Assembly (NCBI GenBank): GCA_039090855.1
Contig: CM076997.1
Location: forward strand, 168,546,709-168,610,708
DNA from: Macrothele yani
Lineage: Eukaryota > Arthropoda > Arachnida > Araneae > Macrothelidae
Reading direction: 5' to 3'
DNA length: 64,000 nt
This document shows positions 41,261 through 52,485 of the stretch, piece by piece. Every line of letters begins with the position of its first letter. Positions within the stretch are counted from its first letter, which is position 1. The translations under genes and the position numbers were made by a program. The notes beneath the pieces are model-generated. The model was not told the origin of the DNA, ran no database searches, and saw only the letters and a program-made list of their open reading frames with translations.

Positions 41261-41938
41261 ACATTCTGGTTTCTTAATGAGACGAAACAACTTCCAGCAT
41301 TCACTCTTGCCCTTTATGCTTTCAGCAGGAATGCATTTGTTGGCCTCGACGCCTTTTTCAATCTCCTTAATATTAAGTTCATCCATATCAACAAATAAGA
41401 CATTGATTTAGACACGATATGCAATGGAACGAGATGTTAGCACGCCAAACGAAAACTTCCGAATTCCCAATGCTGCAAAAGATGCGATGTGAAAAGTAAC
41501 TCTCAGTCTTAAACGAGACACGCGGGTGTGAGAGAGTGAATCGCCAGCGAAGCAGGCGACAGGCGTTTGCCTGTACCTTGCTCCGATTAAACGCATTGAA
41601 AACAAATACAAACGAAGTATCGTTCTACGACATGGTATCAGTAAGGCTAGCGGCGGCATCGTATCGTCCGCCGGTGGAAATCTTCTTTGCTTTAAGAAAG
41701 AGACGGCAATATTTTTGCATGACAAAACATGATTTCCTCCGCTGGCAACACTATCGAGCACTAAATTCCACAGTACGCACTTTTTTTTTTTTTTTTTTGA
41801 ATTTTTTTTTTTTTCAAAAAGCAGACGGAAATAAAAGTGCGGCGAAATCGGGTCAGGAACACTTTGACCCGACCCGTTGACCCGTTGGCCAGCTGTCCCG
41901 TGACCTGTTTCAATCTCTGGTGGTAATTGCGGGACGTT
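41261..41938. other. Unassigned sequence
   Basis: No gene motif. T-rich tracts at 41782-41815 are followed by GACCCGACCCGTTGACCCG and, at 41905-41921, CCTGTTTCAATCTCTGG, which resembles one end of an hAT element; no partner end found. Confidence 0.35.
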
Positions 41939-42038
41939 AGAGCCCGGATAATTGAGAAAAAATCGGTTAATCCAAGTTACATTTTATTGGGTTAAATACA
42001 TAAAAAAAACTTATGAAAACATAAGTTAAGAAGTGTTG

Positions 42039-42118
42039 AAGTGTATAAATACAGAATGGACATCTTTAAACTTATTTAGGTAGAAGTTTAAAGATGTCCA
42101 TTCTGTATTTATACACTT
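42039..42118. repeat. Perfect inverted repeat, 35-bp arms, 10-nt loop
   Basis: Arms 42039-42073 and 42084-42118 are exact reverse complements around ATTTAGGTAG. The right arm overlaps the end of the Tigger-like frame. Confidence 0.97.
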
Positions 42119-42290
42119 GTTTTATTTTTCTTATAGATACACAAATTTGTGAAACTTCCGTGTAATCAAACGCATCTTGACTTTCCAGGAATTTAAGTAA
42201 TGTTTCTGCAGCTATTAGGGCTTCATTACAATTTGCTTTGTAAGCTGGTTGTGGTTCCTCACCATCATCCTCGTCTAGAGAAACACTCAT
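42072..42290 (-). pseudogene. Possible Tigger-like transposase C-terminal fragment
   Basis: A 72-codon minus-strand frame: MSVSLDEDDGEEPQPAYKAN, CNEALIAAETLLKFLESQDA, then EVSQICVSIRKIKQVYKYRM. An acidic stretch followed by a short helical region with EAL...LLKFLESQD resembles the C-terminal tail of Tigger/Jerky-like transposases. It has no catalytic residues. The last codons fall in the right arm of a perfect palindrome, so the original ending was overwritten. Confidence 0.4.
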
Positions 42291-42608
42291 AATGTTTAAC
42301 AGACAAAGTAAATTCGTAACCTTGACAGCGCACTTTGTTGGGAGAACAAGAGTGATGACAAATAAGTTCTGCCAGAAGGATCATGCAATATTGTCTAATT
42401 ATGATGCAATGTCATCTAAAATGCGCAGTAATGATGTTTGTTATTTTACGAATCCACTTGCATGAGGAATTTCAAATAAAATAAAATTTGAGTGTATTAC
42501 AGAGAATCACAGCTAATCCGACTCCATTCCACGGATAACTGAGCCCCGGATACTTGGCGTTTTACTGTAGTTGGAGCCGTCCTAATTTTATTTACTGCCC
42601 AGTCCACA

Positions 42609-43080
42609 TTTTAATAAAACGTTTCATACGATCATACATCTCAGTCTGATCTGTTTCTGTTTACTTTGCTAGTTAGTATTCTTATCTCCAGAAACGATTG
42701 GTTTTCAAACGTGTTCTTAGGAAGAGTTCGATCGGTTATTTTTTTTATCTTATTTTTTATCTTTCCTGTTCCAATTCATCCAGTCTTGTAGCTTGTTTGA
42801 AATGCTTTCTGTGAAGTTTTAATAAAACGTTTTATTCAGTCCTGTAGCTTGTTTGAAATGCTTTCTGTGACGTTTTAATAAAACGTTTCATTCGATCATG
42901 TATCTCAGTCTGATCTGTCTCTGTTTACTGTGCTAGTTAGTATTCTTAGCTCCAGAAAAGTTTAGTTTTCAAACGTGTTCTTAGGAATAGTTCGATCGGG
43001 TATTTTTTTTATCTTATTTTTAATATTTCCTGTCCCAATTCATCCAGTCCTGTAGCTTGTTTGAAAAGCTTTCTGTGAAG
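42609..43080. repeat. Tandem repeat, 264-bp period with an internal 56-bp partial copy
   Basis: TTTTAATAAAACGTTT starts near 42609, 42817 and 42873. Each long copy continues GTATCTCAGTCTGATCTGT-like sequence, TCAAACGTGTTCTTAGGAA and ends GTAGCTTGTTTGAAA.GCTTTCTGTGA. Non-coding. Confidence 0.9.
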
Positions 43081-43974
43081 TTGATGTTGCGATCAGGAAT
43101 AGGTTTCGGGAACACATTTTTTTTTCAAAATATCCATTGGATCTTTCTTTTCCAGGTTGTTGGTTCTGGTATTATAGGCAGCTGCGCCAAAATCTAGATT
43201 AAGTTTCACAATTTTTTATAGTGTTGTTCTAATATACGTATAGAAAGAAGGCTTCCTATACAATCCAGGCCTCAGATTGACTACAGCTCTTTCAAGTAAA
43301 CTGGTGTCCAAAATAAACGTGGCAAATACAAATGAGAGAATATGTTGTGACGTATATTCTTATATATCTTTCATTTTTAGTTCCTTTTCCTATGTAAATT
43401 TGAGTTTGTACTTTATACTTCCAAACTTAACATGATATCTTCTCTCTCTCACGAGAGTGGGGTTGGCAACACATTTAAGGCCAGAGAGAAAGTGACGTAT
43501 GAATATGATAAGAACAATGGATAAAAAGGACGATACAACAGTTGCTTATGGGGATGTGCGTGTTTAGACGTTCGATCGCTAAGATAAAAGTGAAGTTTAC
43601 CTGCTGTGTTACATGTTGGATCTACTGAAAGATTGCTGGACCAATAAAAAGTTTTCGTAAGTTGACTTGTGTTTATGTTTCGCCTGGCCGTAAAAGCTTA
43701 ATTAGGAACTAATGCATCGTATTCTTATTTAGTTCCACATTCCTTAGTCATGGTTTTATATACACCAACCTTGCTCGCGAAAAAAAAAACATTACGTTAT
43801 AATGTCCAAAACAAATTTCGGAGACACGTGCAAGTGGAAACGCAAAGTCTACCTGCTCTAATAAGATTGTCCCGGCTCGTATGAAAATATGCAAATAACG
43901 ACCGTACATCATCGAGTTGGTAGGCAAGCGACCTTCATAAACGTTATTTTGAACGACGTGCGGCGATCGAAGCT
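43081..43974. other. Unassigned sequence
   Basis: No coding signal. It probably includes the left flank and end of the Tc1 that follows, but I could not place its TIR. Confidence 0.4.
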
Positions 43975-45187
43975 TGAGTTGGACTGCTAGTGGAAGAATG
44001 ACACCTCACGATCGCCTAGAAGACTCTAAAACGTTGGAGAGAAATCGGTAGATTCGAAGCACGGCAATTGCAAGCTGAGGTAGCAAGATGGCTGAATGTG
44101 GCAAGGCAAGTGGTTTCCAATCTCTGGAGACAGTTCCAGAAAACCAGAACAATAACGAGAAAGCAGGAACAAGGACGACCACGAGCAAGAAGAAGTCAAG
44201 GCGACCGATATTTGTATCCAACAGCTCGCCGCCATACGGGGTCGATAGCCAGGCAAGCAACTGTCGCAGGCGCTCTCCTCTACTACGGGAACCGCAATAT
44301 CGAGGCGAACAGTTTACATAAGACTCCAGGAGAGAGCTCTGTATGCAACAAGACAAATGGGTTTGTTTCCCGCACGCCGCGTCACAAAAATGGGGCCGCT
44401 TGAACTAGGCCCAACAAAATTACCCCTGAACCCCTCATCAATGGGCTTGTGTTCGCTTCAGTGATGATTCGCGGTACAGTCTAAATAAGAATTATCGACG
44501 TGTGTACATTTGGAGAGAGACTGATAGCCGAAATCTTTCCTCCAACATTAGGAAAATTGACAACTACTATGGTGGAGTACTTCTGGTTTGGGCTGGCATC
44601 ATGCTGGATGGACGAACGCCGCTGCAAGTGATTTCTTCAGGCATCCTGACTGCTTCACGCTACAAGAATGACATCCTACAGACCTTTATGTACGGCTTTT
44701 CAGGGTAGCTGTTGGCTCGCATTTCCTTTTTATGGAGGTTTTTCTGGGAAACCCTGGCTCCACTCATTCATGTGCAGGAAACTATGATGTCTAGCACCTA
44801 CCTAAAGCCATTGCAGACCAGGTATCCTTTCAAGGCAACGGTATTCTTCTCTAGTAGCGCCTTCTTTCAACAGGATAATGTGTAATGCTACACTCCTCTG
44901 GTTGTTGGTTGTTCGAAAATTGTTCGCGGAACATGGGGAGGACTTCCAGGCATTTCTGTGTTCTCCAAATTCCTCAGACACCAATCCAATCGAGCATCTG
45001 TGGTTTGTGTTGAAGCAGCAAATCCGATCTGCGGAGGCTCAGCCACGTAACTTACAAGAGTTACAGGATCTGCTGACTGATGACGTGTTGGTACCACATA
45101 CTACAACACAGCTTTAGAAATCGTGTAAAGTCTCTGACTCATCCGGTGAGAGCTATCCTGGCTGCACGTGCAGGACCAACATCATAT
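43975..45187 (+). pseudogene. Tc1-like transposase, decayed
   Basis: HTH: RFEARQLQAEVARWLNVARQ and VVSNLWRQFQKTRTITRK with the GRPRAR linker (44046-44200). Then TARRHTGSIARQATVAGALL, FVSRTPRHKNGAA. Around 44460-44700: CFSDDSRYSLN-like (about 44455-44485), VYIWRETDSR and YYGGVLLVWAGIMLDGRTPL. Around 44868: FFQQDNV then a stop (second catalytic box). Later SDTNPIEHLWFVLKQQIRSA (third box with catalytic Glu, 44976-45030) and ELQDLLTDDV. At least four shifts. The TIRs were not found. Confidence 0.78.
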
Positions 45188-45240
45188 TAGGTACGTAGGT
45201 GGTAATACTGTTTTGGCTCTTCGATGTGTGTACATACATA

Positions 45241-46483
45241 CACTATATTGACAAAAGTCAGCGGACACCCCTTCAAAAGCTAATGAACGTATCCGCTGCG
45301 TTCTTAAGATGGGCGGTACAGCTGCAAACGATATAAACACAAGCCTATAGCTGACTGCGACCATATCGCACTCCGAGGTTGAGTAAAAATGTCGCGGCGG
45401 GAGCGAACTGACTTTGAGAAAGGAAAGACTGTTGGGTGTTATATTAGTGGGTTGTCCATGAGAGAAACCGAGAGGCGCTTAAGCATACCCAAATCAACTG
45501 TTTCGGATGTACTGAATAAATGGAAGACACGTGATGTGGCTAAAGCAGCAAATCGTACCGGCAGACGAAAGTAAATTAGTGATAGAGGACGTCGAAGCCT
45601 CAGGAGAGTCGTTACATCTAATCGACGGAGTACTGCACAAGACTTCAGTGTACAGGTAAGTAAAAATGCTGCAACCTCGGTATTTACACGTACCATTTGC
45701 AGAAAACTTCATTCCATGTGTTACCCTCCTCGTGCGGCTGCTCATGAGCCTTTCATCTCCACTCGGAATGCTACTCGTCGTTTAGCATGCAGTAAAGAAC
45801 ATTTATCGTGGACCGTAGATCGATGGAAACGGATCCTATGGACTTATGAATTCAGATACACGATCCATCAGTCTGATGGCCGTGTGTAGATATGGTGGCA
45901 GACGGGGAACACTATTTACCCCAGTGTACTGTTCCTACGGTGAAGTTTGGAGCTGGCAGTGTACTTGTGTGGGGGTATTTTTCGTAGTATGGTCCCGGCT
46001 CATTGGTTATCGTGGACAAACCTGTTAACCAGCACGTGTACCTCGATATTCTGGACAATTATGCCCTACCAACTCTACGGCAATACTATGGAATCGAACC
46101 TTGTTGATACCAGCAGGACAATGCACCGAGCTATAAAGCAAGGACTATTATGGTGTGGCTTGACGATAATTCCGTATCGTGTGTGGACTGGTCAGCACGG
46201 AGCCCTGATCTTAATCCCATAAGAGCACCAATGAGATGAATTAGAGCGCCGCATAAGAAGTTTGGAACCAAGGCCTACTACTAAGCAACAGTTAGCGGCA
46301 GTATTATGTACTGAATGGAAGCGTAAAGTTATCCTTGTGTTCCGAAACCTTGTCGAAAGCATGTCTCTTACGGTCAGTGCATGCATTAAGGCCAAAGGTG
46401 GACCGACACTGTGCTAACATAGTTCAATAAATGCTATGTTTTGTTTCTCTTCTAGGTATCGGGTGACTTTTGTCAATATAGTG
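45241..46483 (+). mobile_element. Tc1-like transposon with clear TIRs
   Basis: CACTATATTGACAAAAGTCA at 45241; the right end reverse complemented is identical for these 20 bases. TA outside both ends (45239-45240, 46484-46485). The reverse complement of this family's right end also occurs at 58141-58232. Confidence 0.95.
45389..46414 (+). pseudogene. Tc1-like transposase, two catalytic positions damaged
   Basis: Start MSRRERTDFEKGKTVGCYIS with HTH SMRETERRLSIPKSTVSDVL (45389-45570), stop at codon 62. Further frames: RRVVTSNRRSTAQDFSVQVS, RNATRRLACSKEHLSWTVDR, then [16 protein letters not shown], where the usual SDES box has Tyr for the first catalytic Asp. YQQDNAPSYKA (about 46108) keeps the second Asp. 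At 46210 one extra A shifts NPIEHxWDELER, and its Trp codon is TGA. It ends ACIKAKGGPTLC. Confidence 0.88.
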
Positions 46484-46555
46484 TATATAGAGAGAAAAAG
46501 GTCCAGTGAGATCATCAAGTGTCGACTGTGTAAGACCAAAAATTAAACAGTTAAT

Positions 46556-47000
46556 CTGGTTATCTCTACTAAGGTGGGAAACATCGGACTATGAACGATG
46601 TCATGGAAAACTTGCAGCTATGCTTCACTGGAATTTGTACAAGAAAAATTGTTTATTTGCAATTAGCAACTGTGGAAGTATAAATCAGGGGAAATTGTTG
46701 AAAACAACGAAAGAAAGATGTTTTGGGACTTTAAACTCCAAATCAAAAAGATAAACAACTTGAACATGATGCATCAGACATACCAGAGCTTGAAACGAAG
46801 CAGGTATAGAAAAATGACATAGCAATCTCCGAGGATGGCAGGTTAGAAGAGGAATAAATAATGAGGAGGTCACAAAGAGTCCAGACCTGCTGTTGGAACT
46901 AGGATGCATCTGGAAAAAGAAGGTTATCATCGTGCCAGTGTAACTGGTGCCCTTGGAGCGGGACGCAGGAGGAGAAAACACCACCATCTCAGCTCCAGAA
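46556..47000 (+). pseudogene. Old non-LTR retrotransposon fragment (post-RT region)
   Basis: Frames give CHGKLAAMLHWNLYKKNCLF, then CFGTLNSKSKR (or, in another frame, FWDFKLQIKKIN), then EVTKSPDLLLELGCIWKKKV and IIVPV-stop-LVPL. I recall LINE polyproteins with RHDRVAxxLHWxxCKK...ILWDFxIQTDK...KYQDLxxEIxxxWxxKVxVIPVVIGALG at their C-terminal end, and the order agrees. Frameshifts and stops throughout. No RT catalytic motif lies nearby. Clade not determined. Confidence 0.5.
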
Positions 47001-47013
47001 AACTACGTTACCA

Positions 47014-48408
47014 CACTGCTGTTATTAGAAATTGCAACACCATGAAGAAATCCTGGGATTAACACGAAATTTGCAGGGTGGATACGACACCATAGGAAAT
47101 GCAAATGATTACAATTTCAGCCCACATGCAAGTGTGAGGCGCGTGCAACGCCATCGGAAACCTCACACCAGGGGGTATAAAAGAAGACGTACAGAGAAAA
47201 TGTTTTTAAACTTGCTATAGCTAAACTCGACGGTACGCCGTTGTTAACATGCAAACATGCCGCGTACGAGGACGAAACAATTATACGAACCCTTGATGGA
47301 GTTTGAGAGAGGTAGAATCGTTTGGCTCAGAGAAAGTGGTTTATCATACCGTGATATTGCTGCCCGCGTTAAGCGTTACGCAACTACCGTTATGCGTGCA
47401 GGGCATCAATGGACTGCAGAAGGTTCTATGCATCGTTGTGCAGGATCTGGAGCTCGAAATCACACGACGGAGCGGAAAGACAGACGTATGGCAGCGCGCA
47501 CATCACCATCCACGACACTTGTGCAGCGATGGAGGATGGTCACACATCGTTCGATGTCTGCAAGCACTGTTCGTCATCGATTGCTGCAGAGAGGCCTCGT
47601 CGCTCGCCGTCCATTTCTGCGACTTCCCTTGGCGCTGAACCATAGGCGCCAGCGATGACAGTGGTGCCGCGAACTTCGAAACTGGAGTGCTGAATGGGAG
47701 CATGTTGCGTTTTCGGACAAGCCCAGATTCATTCTATAGCATCACGACTAGTGAATCCTTGTTCGCAGATACCCTGGTGAACGGCATCTGGAAGGCTGCA
47801 ATGTGCAGCGCCATACCGCTCCCACGCCCAGTGTGATGGTCTGGGGTGCTATTGCTTTTTATTCATGCAATCGCCTAGTACGCATCACAGACATATTGAA
47901 CAGCCAACGCTACATCACAGATGTGTAGGAAGCTGAACTTCTACCCTTCCTTCAGACGATCCTGGGATCCGTCTTCCAACAAGACAATGCCCGAACCCAT
48001 GTTGCTCGTTCTGTCCAAGACGTACTCTGCGCGCATCAAGTCGCTAGTCTCTCCTGGCCTGCTCGCTCGCTACATTTGTCGTCTACATAGAACGTCTGGG
48101 GTGTCATCTGGCTCGCATGGCCTCGCCGCCTCTCACAACCAACGAATTGTGGATGCGTGTAGAAGCAGAACAAAATGCAATGCCGCAGACGACCGTCCAA
48201 ACTCTGTTTCATTCGATCCCACGGCGTGTGGGGTCACTTATCACCGGCAACGGTGAATTTACTTATTATTAATTTTTTGGCCTTCCTCATCACGAACCGG
48301 TATGTAATTGTGATCGTTTGCAGCTTGTACCATAAATAATCACTCCCATAAATTTCATTGTGATTGCTTGTTTCTTACTTGGTGTTGCGATTTCTATTAA
48401 CAGCAGTG
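47014..48408 (+). mobile_element. Tc1-like transposon (MPRTR family)
   Basis: TIR CACTGCTGTTATTAGAAATT (47014) against CACTGCTGTTAATAGAAATC reverse complemented from the right end: two differences in 29 bp. TA follows the right end (48409-48410); the left flank has CA, a likely mutation. Length 1,395 bp. Confidence 0.93.
47257..48256 (+). pseudogene. Tc1-like transposase, catalytic Glu codon now a stop
   Basis: The start at 47257 reads MPRTRTKQLYEPLMEFERGR with HTH SGLSYRDIAARVKRYATTVM and later SMSASTVRHRLLQRGLVARR (133 codons, then a stop). The frame continues WEHVAFSDKPRFIL (first catalytic Asp kept, Glu-Ser changed to Lys-Pro), PTPSVMVWGAIAFYSCNRLV and VFQQDNARTHVARSVQDVL (second Asp). 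In the third box, where relatives have SPDLSPIENVW, this copy has SLHLSST, a TAG at 48088-48090 in place of the catalytic Glu, then NVW. Dead but recognisable end to end. Confidence 0.9.
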
Positions 48409-48509
48409 TATTTTCTTATTTATGCAGTACAAAATAAGAACAGACAGTAGCGCAGCACCACCTGCAATTCGATTAAGCTGGGAAAAAAATTGGGCCTTCT
48501 AATCCCCCG

Positions 48510-48655
48510 CATAATCACGTGAGCACAGACCTTCTGCGTGTATAGGGCGCTAGAAAAACACACCATCCATGCCTTGAGCGTTATTCGAACCTGGGCTCAT
48601 CTCAGACAAATGGTAAGTGATCAGCACTCCATAACACTCTCCCACCTGCCAGCTA
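48510..48655 (-). repeat. Probable tRNA-derived SINE, minus strand, diverged
   Basis: On the minus strand the B-box-like CCCAGGTTCGAATAACGC is preceded by an A-box-like stretch and followed by AAGGCATGGATGGTGTG, echoing the body of the SINE at 7796-8003 (GAGGCATGGATGTTGTGTT). Confidence 0.5.
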
Positions 48656-49034
48656 AAATTTCTTATGCTCCAGTAAGTTCTAAAGCGACGGAGATATTGC
48701 ATTCATAGGCAGACAATACCGCGCGCTTCTTGCAATCGTGTCTAATGTGACTTCCTCCAACAGATAAAATTACATAGCAAAAATACGAAAAATCTGGAGA
48801 GTGATTACTGCTATTACTTTTAAGCAAAATACATTTTTCTTTTGTATGTAATGTAAGATTACCTCTTGCTCATCTAAAGTTGGATCAGTAAGCTGAAACG
48901 CCATCCCTTAAGATCAGTTAACACTAAAATAAATTATTTCCAAATGATATGAAAAAATGTTCGAACATTCAGCTAGAGGAATAATTACGTTTTAAAAGGA
49001 ACTGTAAATCAATGAATGAAATACGGGATTACAC

Positions 49035-49285
49035 CATTGTACAATACAAATTTGGAAGATGTGAATCCGTTTATTGGTGTAAATATGACATGGATGTTAA
49101 GTCAGATAATACCCACGTCTCCCGGATAGCGCCCGAGTATGCTAAACACTGCACCACCTAGAACGACCGAGTTTCAAGTTTCCGATTAATTTGAATATAG
49201 CCGTCACAATAGCCGTCACTTAACATCCATGTCATACTTACACCAATAAACGGCTTCACATCTTCCAAATTTGTATTGTACAATG
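49035..49285. repeat. Long inverted repeat, 68-bp arms with two mismatches, 115-nt spacer
   Basis: 49035-49102 against 49218-49285. The arms are the flanking block of the tRNA-core repeat, present here in opposite orientations, with a half tRNA-like core (reverse complement, 49113-49164: acceptor and anticodon arms, no B box) in the spacer. Confidence 0.93.
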
Positions 49286-49603
49286 CTGCTATCCCGTTTT
49301 TCATTCTTTGATGTTCTCTGCTTCCGGGCAATCACGGGAATGAAATCTAAACCTACAGATTGGCTTTGTATGAATGCCGGTTGCTTCCACTAGCGAAACT
49401 TGTAACGGTTATATTCAAATTAATCGGAAACTTGGTCGTTATAGGTGGTGTAGTTGTTAGCATACTCGGACGCTATCCGGGAGACGCGGATTCGATTCTT
49501 GCTCCAGGACGACGAAAATTTTCAAGGTTTCGAATATTATCTGACTTAATATCCATGACATATTTACACCAAAAAACGGATTCACATCTTCCAAATTTGT
49601 AAG
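49218..49603 (+). repeat. tRNA-core repeat unit, second locus
   Basis: The order is as at 1594-2023: block (ACTTAACATCCATGTCATAC...), spacer with CGGGCAATCACGGGAATG and ATGAATGCCGGTTGCTTCCA, tRNA-like core at 49438-49511 with A box TGGTGTAGTTGTTAGCA, weakened B box GATTCGATTCT and CCAGGAC, then a partial second block ending TCCAAATTTGTAAG. More diverged than the first locus; the acceptor 5' strand no longer pairs well. Confidence 0.8.
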
Positions 49604-49869
49604 AACCGTAAAATTTTGTTAATAATTATTTCCAAATGATATTAACGAATGTTTATAATTTGTCGCCTAGGATCTGAGATACGACGAAAAATACACATAA
49701 TCAATCCACATCGCGGGAAGACTTTAAACATGAAAATATAGGCAAGCTCTTCTTTCCAAACAGTAACATTATTTACAATAATCTACAAGAAGAAAAGTGA
49801 GGGGAAGAGTGAAAGCGCATATTTTTTCAGAAGAATCAAGATTAACAAAACTTTAAAATATATGAGAAA

Positions 49870-50800
49870 TACTAGAGGGGATAGTAAAGCACAGCATTTT
49901 TTTCTCTCTTCGCAATTTGCAGTTTGGCAGACAACGAGTTTGAATATCACGCTACAAACCAGTTTTCCTGGATCACGTGTCGCCGTGGTGGAACACAGTG
50001 TGAAAGACGGCACAAAGACGTCGCGTTTGTTAGCGTCATCTACAAATGAAGAGAAACGCAGTGTAGTCCAATTTTTGTGGGCTAAACAAAAAACCCCGAC
50101 GGAAATTCACAAAGAAATGGTTTAAGTGTATGGAGGTTATTGCCTGGACCGCAGTAACAACTCCAGATGGTGCATTTGTTTTTGTAGAGGGCCATGGCAA
50201 TCTTACCGATTCTCCACGTTCAGGTCGACCTGTAACTGCGGCATCACCTGTGAATTCTGAGTGACCGGCGGATCCATCTGCGTACATTGGCACAGAAGTT
50301 CAACATTTTGTAAGGTATAATGTACGATATTGTGCATGACAAATAGCAATTACGCAAGGTCAGTGCGCGATGGGTGTCAATGAACTTGACAGACGACCAG
50401 AAGGGACAGATAAATTTGCGCAGTTTGGCTGGGAGGTGCTCTAGCACCCACCATATAGTCCGGACCTGGCTCCGACCAGAAGGGATAGAAAAATTTGCGC
50501 AGTTTGGCTGGCAGGTGCTCTAGCACCCACCATATAGTCCGGACCTGGCTCCTTTGGACTTTCATCTGTTTGGTGCCTTGAAAAGATCCCGGTGCTGCCA
50601 AAGGTTTAGTTTGGCTGACGAAGTCAAATTGGTTGTCCTCAGGTGCCTATACATCCAGAAAATGGACTTTTATGGACAAGGTATAATAAAACTGGTACCA
50701 CGCTAGGATAAATGTATGGAGCGTCTCGGTTCTTGTGTTGAAAAATAGCTAAGAAATATAGTTTCAGTGTGTACATGTTTTGTTTTGCCTATCTATTAAA
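49870..50800 (+). pseudogene. Mariner-family transposon remnant with internal deletion
   Basis: The N-terminal part at 50038-50125 reads SSTNEEKRSVVQFLWAKQKT and TEIHKEMV, stop, VYGGYCLDRS, then shifted GRPVTAASP. The catalytic middle is gone. The C-terminal block FAQFGWEVLXHPPYSPDLAP is present twice because of a 79-bp duplication (50395-50552), then PLDFHLFGALKRSRCCQRF. PPYSPDLAPxDFHLFG is the third-Asp box of mariner transposases. The remainder to about 50815 is non-coding 3' sequence. No clear TIR. Confidence 0.75.
50395..50552. repeat. 79-bp tandem duplication
   Basis: GACCAGAAGGGACAGATAAA...CTGGCTCC (50395-50473) is repeated at 50474-50552 with about four differences. Confidence 0.95.
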
Positions 50801-50815
50801 CTCTTTCTGAAAAAA

Positions 50816-52485
50816 AAATAGTGTGCGTTACTTTTCGATTTATCCTACAAAGTTACCGTCCATAAAATCCAGAGAAGGAATTATTTTTTTCTTCAGAAAA
50901 CATTGATACCGCATTAAACATAAGCACGCATTTACGCAACCAAGCAAGGTAATTGTACAAAGTAAATAGCGGGAAATTGCTGGAATATGAATCTCACATA
51001 AAAGAAGATTTTACGGTGAGGTTTTCTAGAAGCGGATATATCGCTTTCCAAAGGAGGACAGAGGAAAAGAAATAAATACATATTTAATTATTACACTAAA
51101 GACATGCGATTAGAATGGTGCTGATCTTGTACATGACGAATTTTCACTTTCTCATTTGTATGTGTGTGTACCGCAAAAGGAAAGATACGATTGTCTTAAA
51201 AGTTCCGAAATCCAATATATTTTCTCAAATCGTCATGAAAGCGATAGCGTGAAAATTCAGTTTTAGAGGAAAATATCTCTCGTACTTTGTACCAAAATGT
51301 TCAACATTTCTTTATTTCAGTCCTTCTTTTCTCTCTGTTGCTGTAGCATTCTTCCTTTTCTCCTTTTCCAATTTTTCCGTGGTTTCTTCTCTTTCCTCCT
51401 TCTTTTCTCCATTCTCATCTCCTCAGTCCTAAGAGGTATAAGGAAAGGATTATTCTCATGGCCAGCAGTTCGAATAATCTATCATGTGTAATCCCCTTTT
51501 CACAACGATTTGTCTATTGATAGATCCACCCGGAAAAGGGAGGAATTTACTGATAGCTGTTATGGCTGTATCCCAAAAGAGCCTACAAAGTCTATTCCGG
51601 AGCGATCGTTTCTTTTGAAAGAGGGCCTTTAATCTTCTCACTCGACGGGCGTGTACTTTTTTATTACTTCCGGCTCTAAAGAGAGTTTGTATGCCCCCAA
51701 CGATATTTGACGGCGGACTCACACAAAGCCTCCTTGCATAATATGAGGGGCTCTAACGCCAGTCTGTAACCCGATACTCGGGGAAGATAAAGTAGCCGAT
51801 ACTCTTATTCAATTCCATGAATATATCTTCTTCCAAAGTGTAAAAAAAATATAATGAATAAAAAACGGGGCATATATAAATATAATGTACATAAGGTCTG
51901 ATCAAAGAGCACCAGAATTGAATTCATATCTCTGCTACAGAAGACTAACCGGGGATGGTGCTTCTCTGGCAAAGTGAAGCGTACTATCAGTTCATTCCAT
52001 TGATTGATCCATGTACAGTTCGCTTTTAAATTCAGACACATTCATTCAGACGAAAAACACTCTCATATCAACACACCGAAAGGAGAAAAATCATTTTCTT
52101 CTGCATCACCGAAGATAAAATTGCCTGATAAAAAAATTCATGTAACATGCCTGTGATGTCACCCACGTTATTTTCAAAAATCATCTTTGTTTCTTACGTG
52201 CTCTGATTCCCTGAATTTTTGTGTGTACCGTTGCCTTGAAAGAGCCTCCCAGTGGAGTGCGAAAGCTTGTCGAATCTTTGTGCTTACTACATCACAAAAA
52301 TAAACGGATTTCATACGTTATAAGCGTTTATTGAAAAAAATGATTGGTTTATTTAGTTAAATGGGTTATGCAACAATTAAATTCTAGAAAGTCATCCTTA
52401 CCACAAATGCAAATGGTCTCAATGTCCGATAGGCTACAACAATACAGTGTAATACCTAACGTTCGTTAACAACGAATGCATGAAC
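50816..52485. other. Unassigned sequence, largest such block
   Basis: About 1.7 kb. Open frames up to 88 codons (51456-51722, minus) lack family motifs. 51300-51425 is pyrimidine-rich. No transposon ends or duplications noticed. If a host exon exists in the window, this is one of few places for it, but nothing supports one. Confidence 0.4.

Larger units (their letters stand above)
41939..42567 (-). mobile_element. Tigger/pogo-like remnant
   Basis: The right edge, reverse complemented, reads CAGTAAAACGCCAAGTATCC followed by GGGGCTCAGTTATCCG, like Tigger ends. TA lies outside it. The left edge has GAGCCCGGATAATTGAG but no clean TIR. The protein fragment within is compatible with a Tigger C terminus. 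Confidence 0.45.

Noticed and set aside
41408..41880. Overlapping 117- and 114-codon frames on opposite strands
   Set aside because: Neither has a family motif; the plus frame runs through a poly-T tract translated as poly-Phe.
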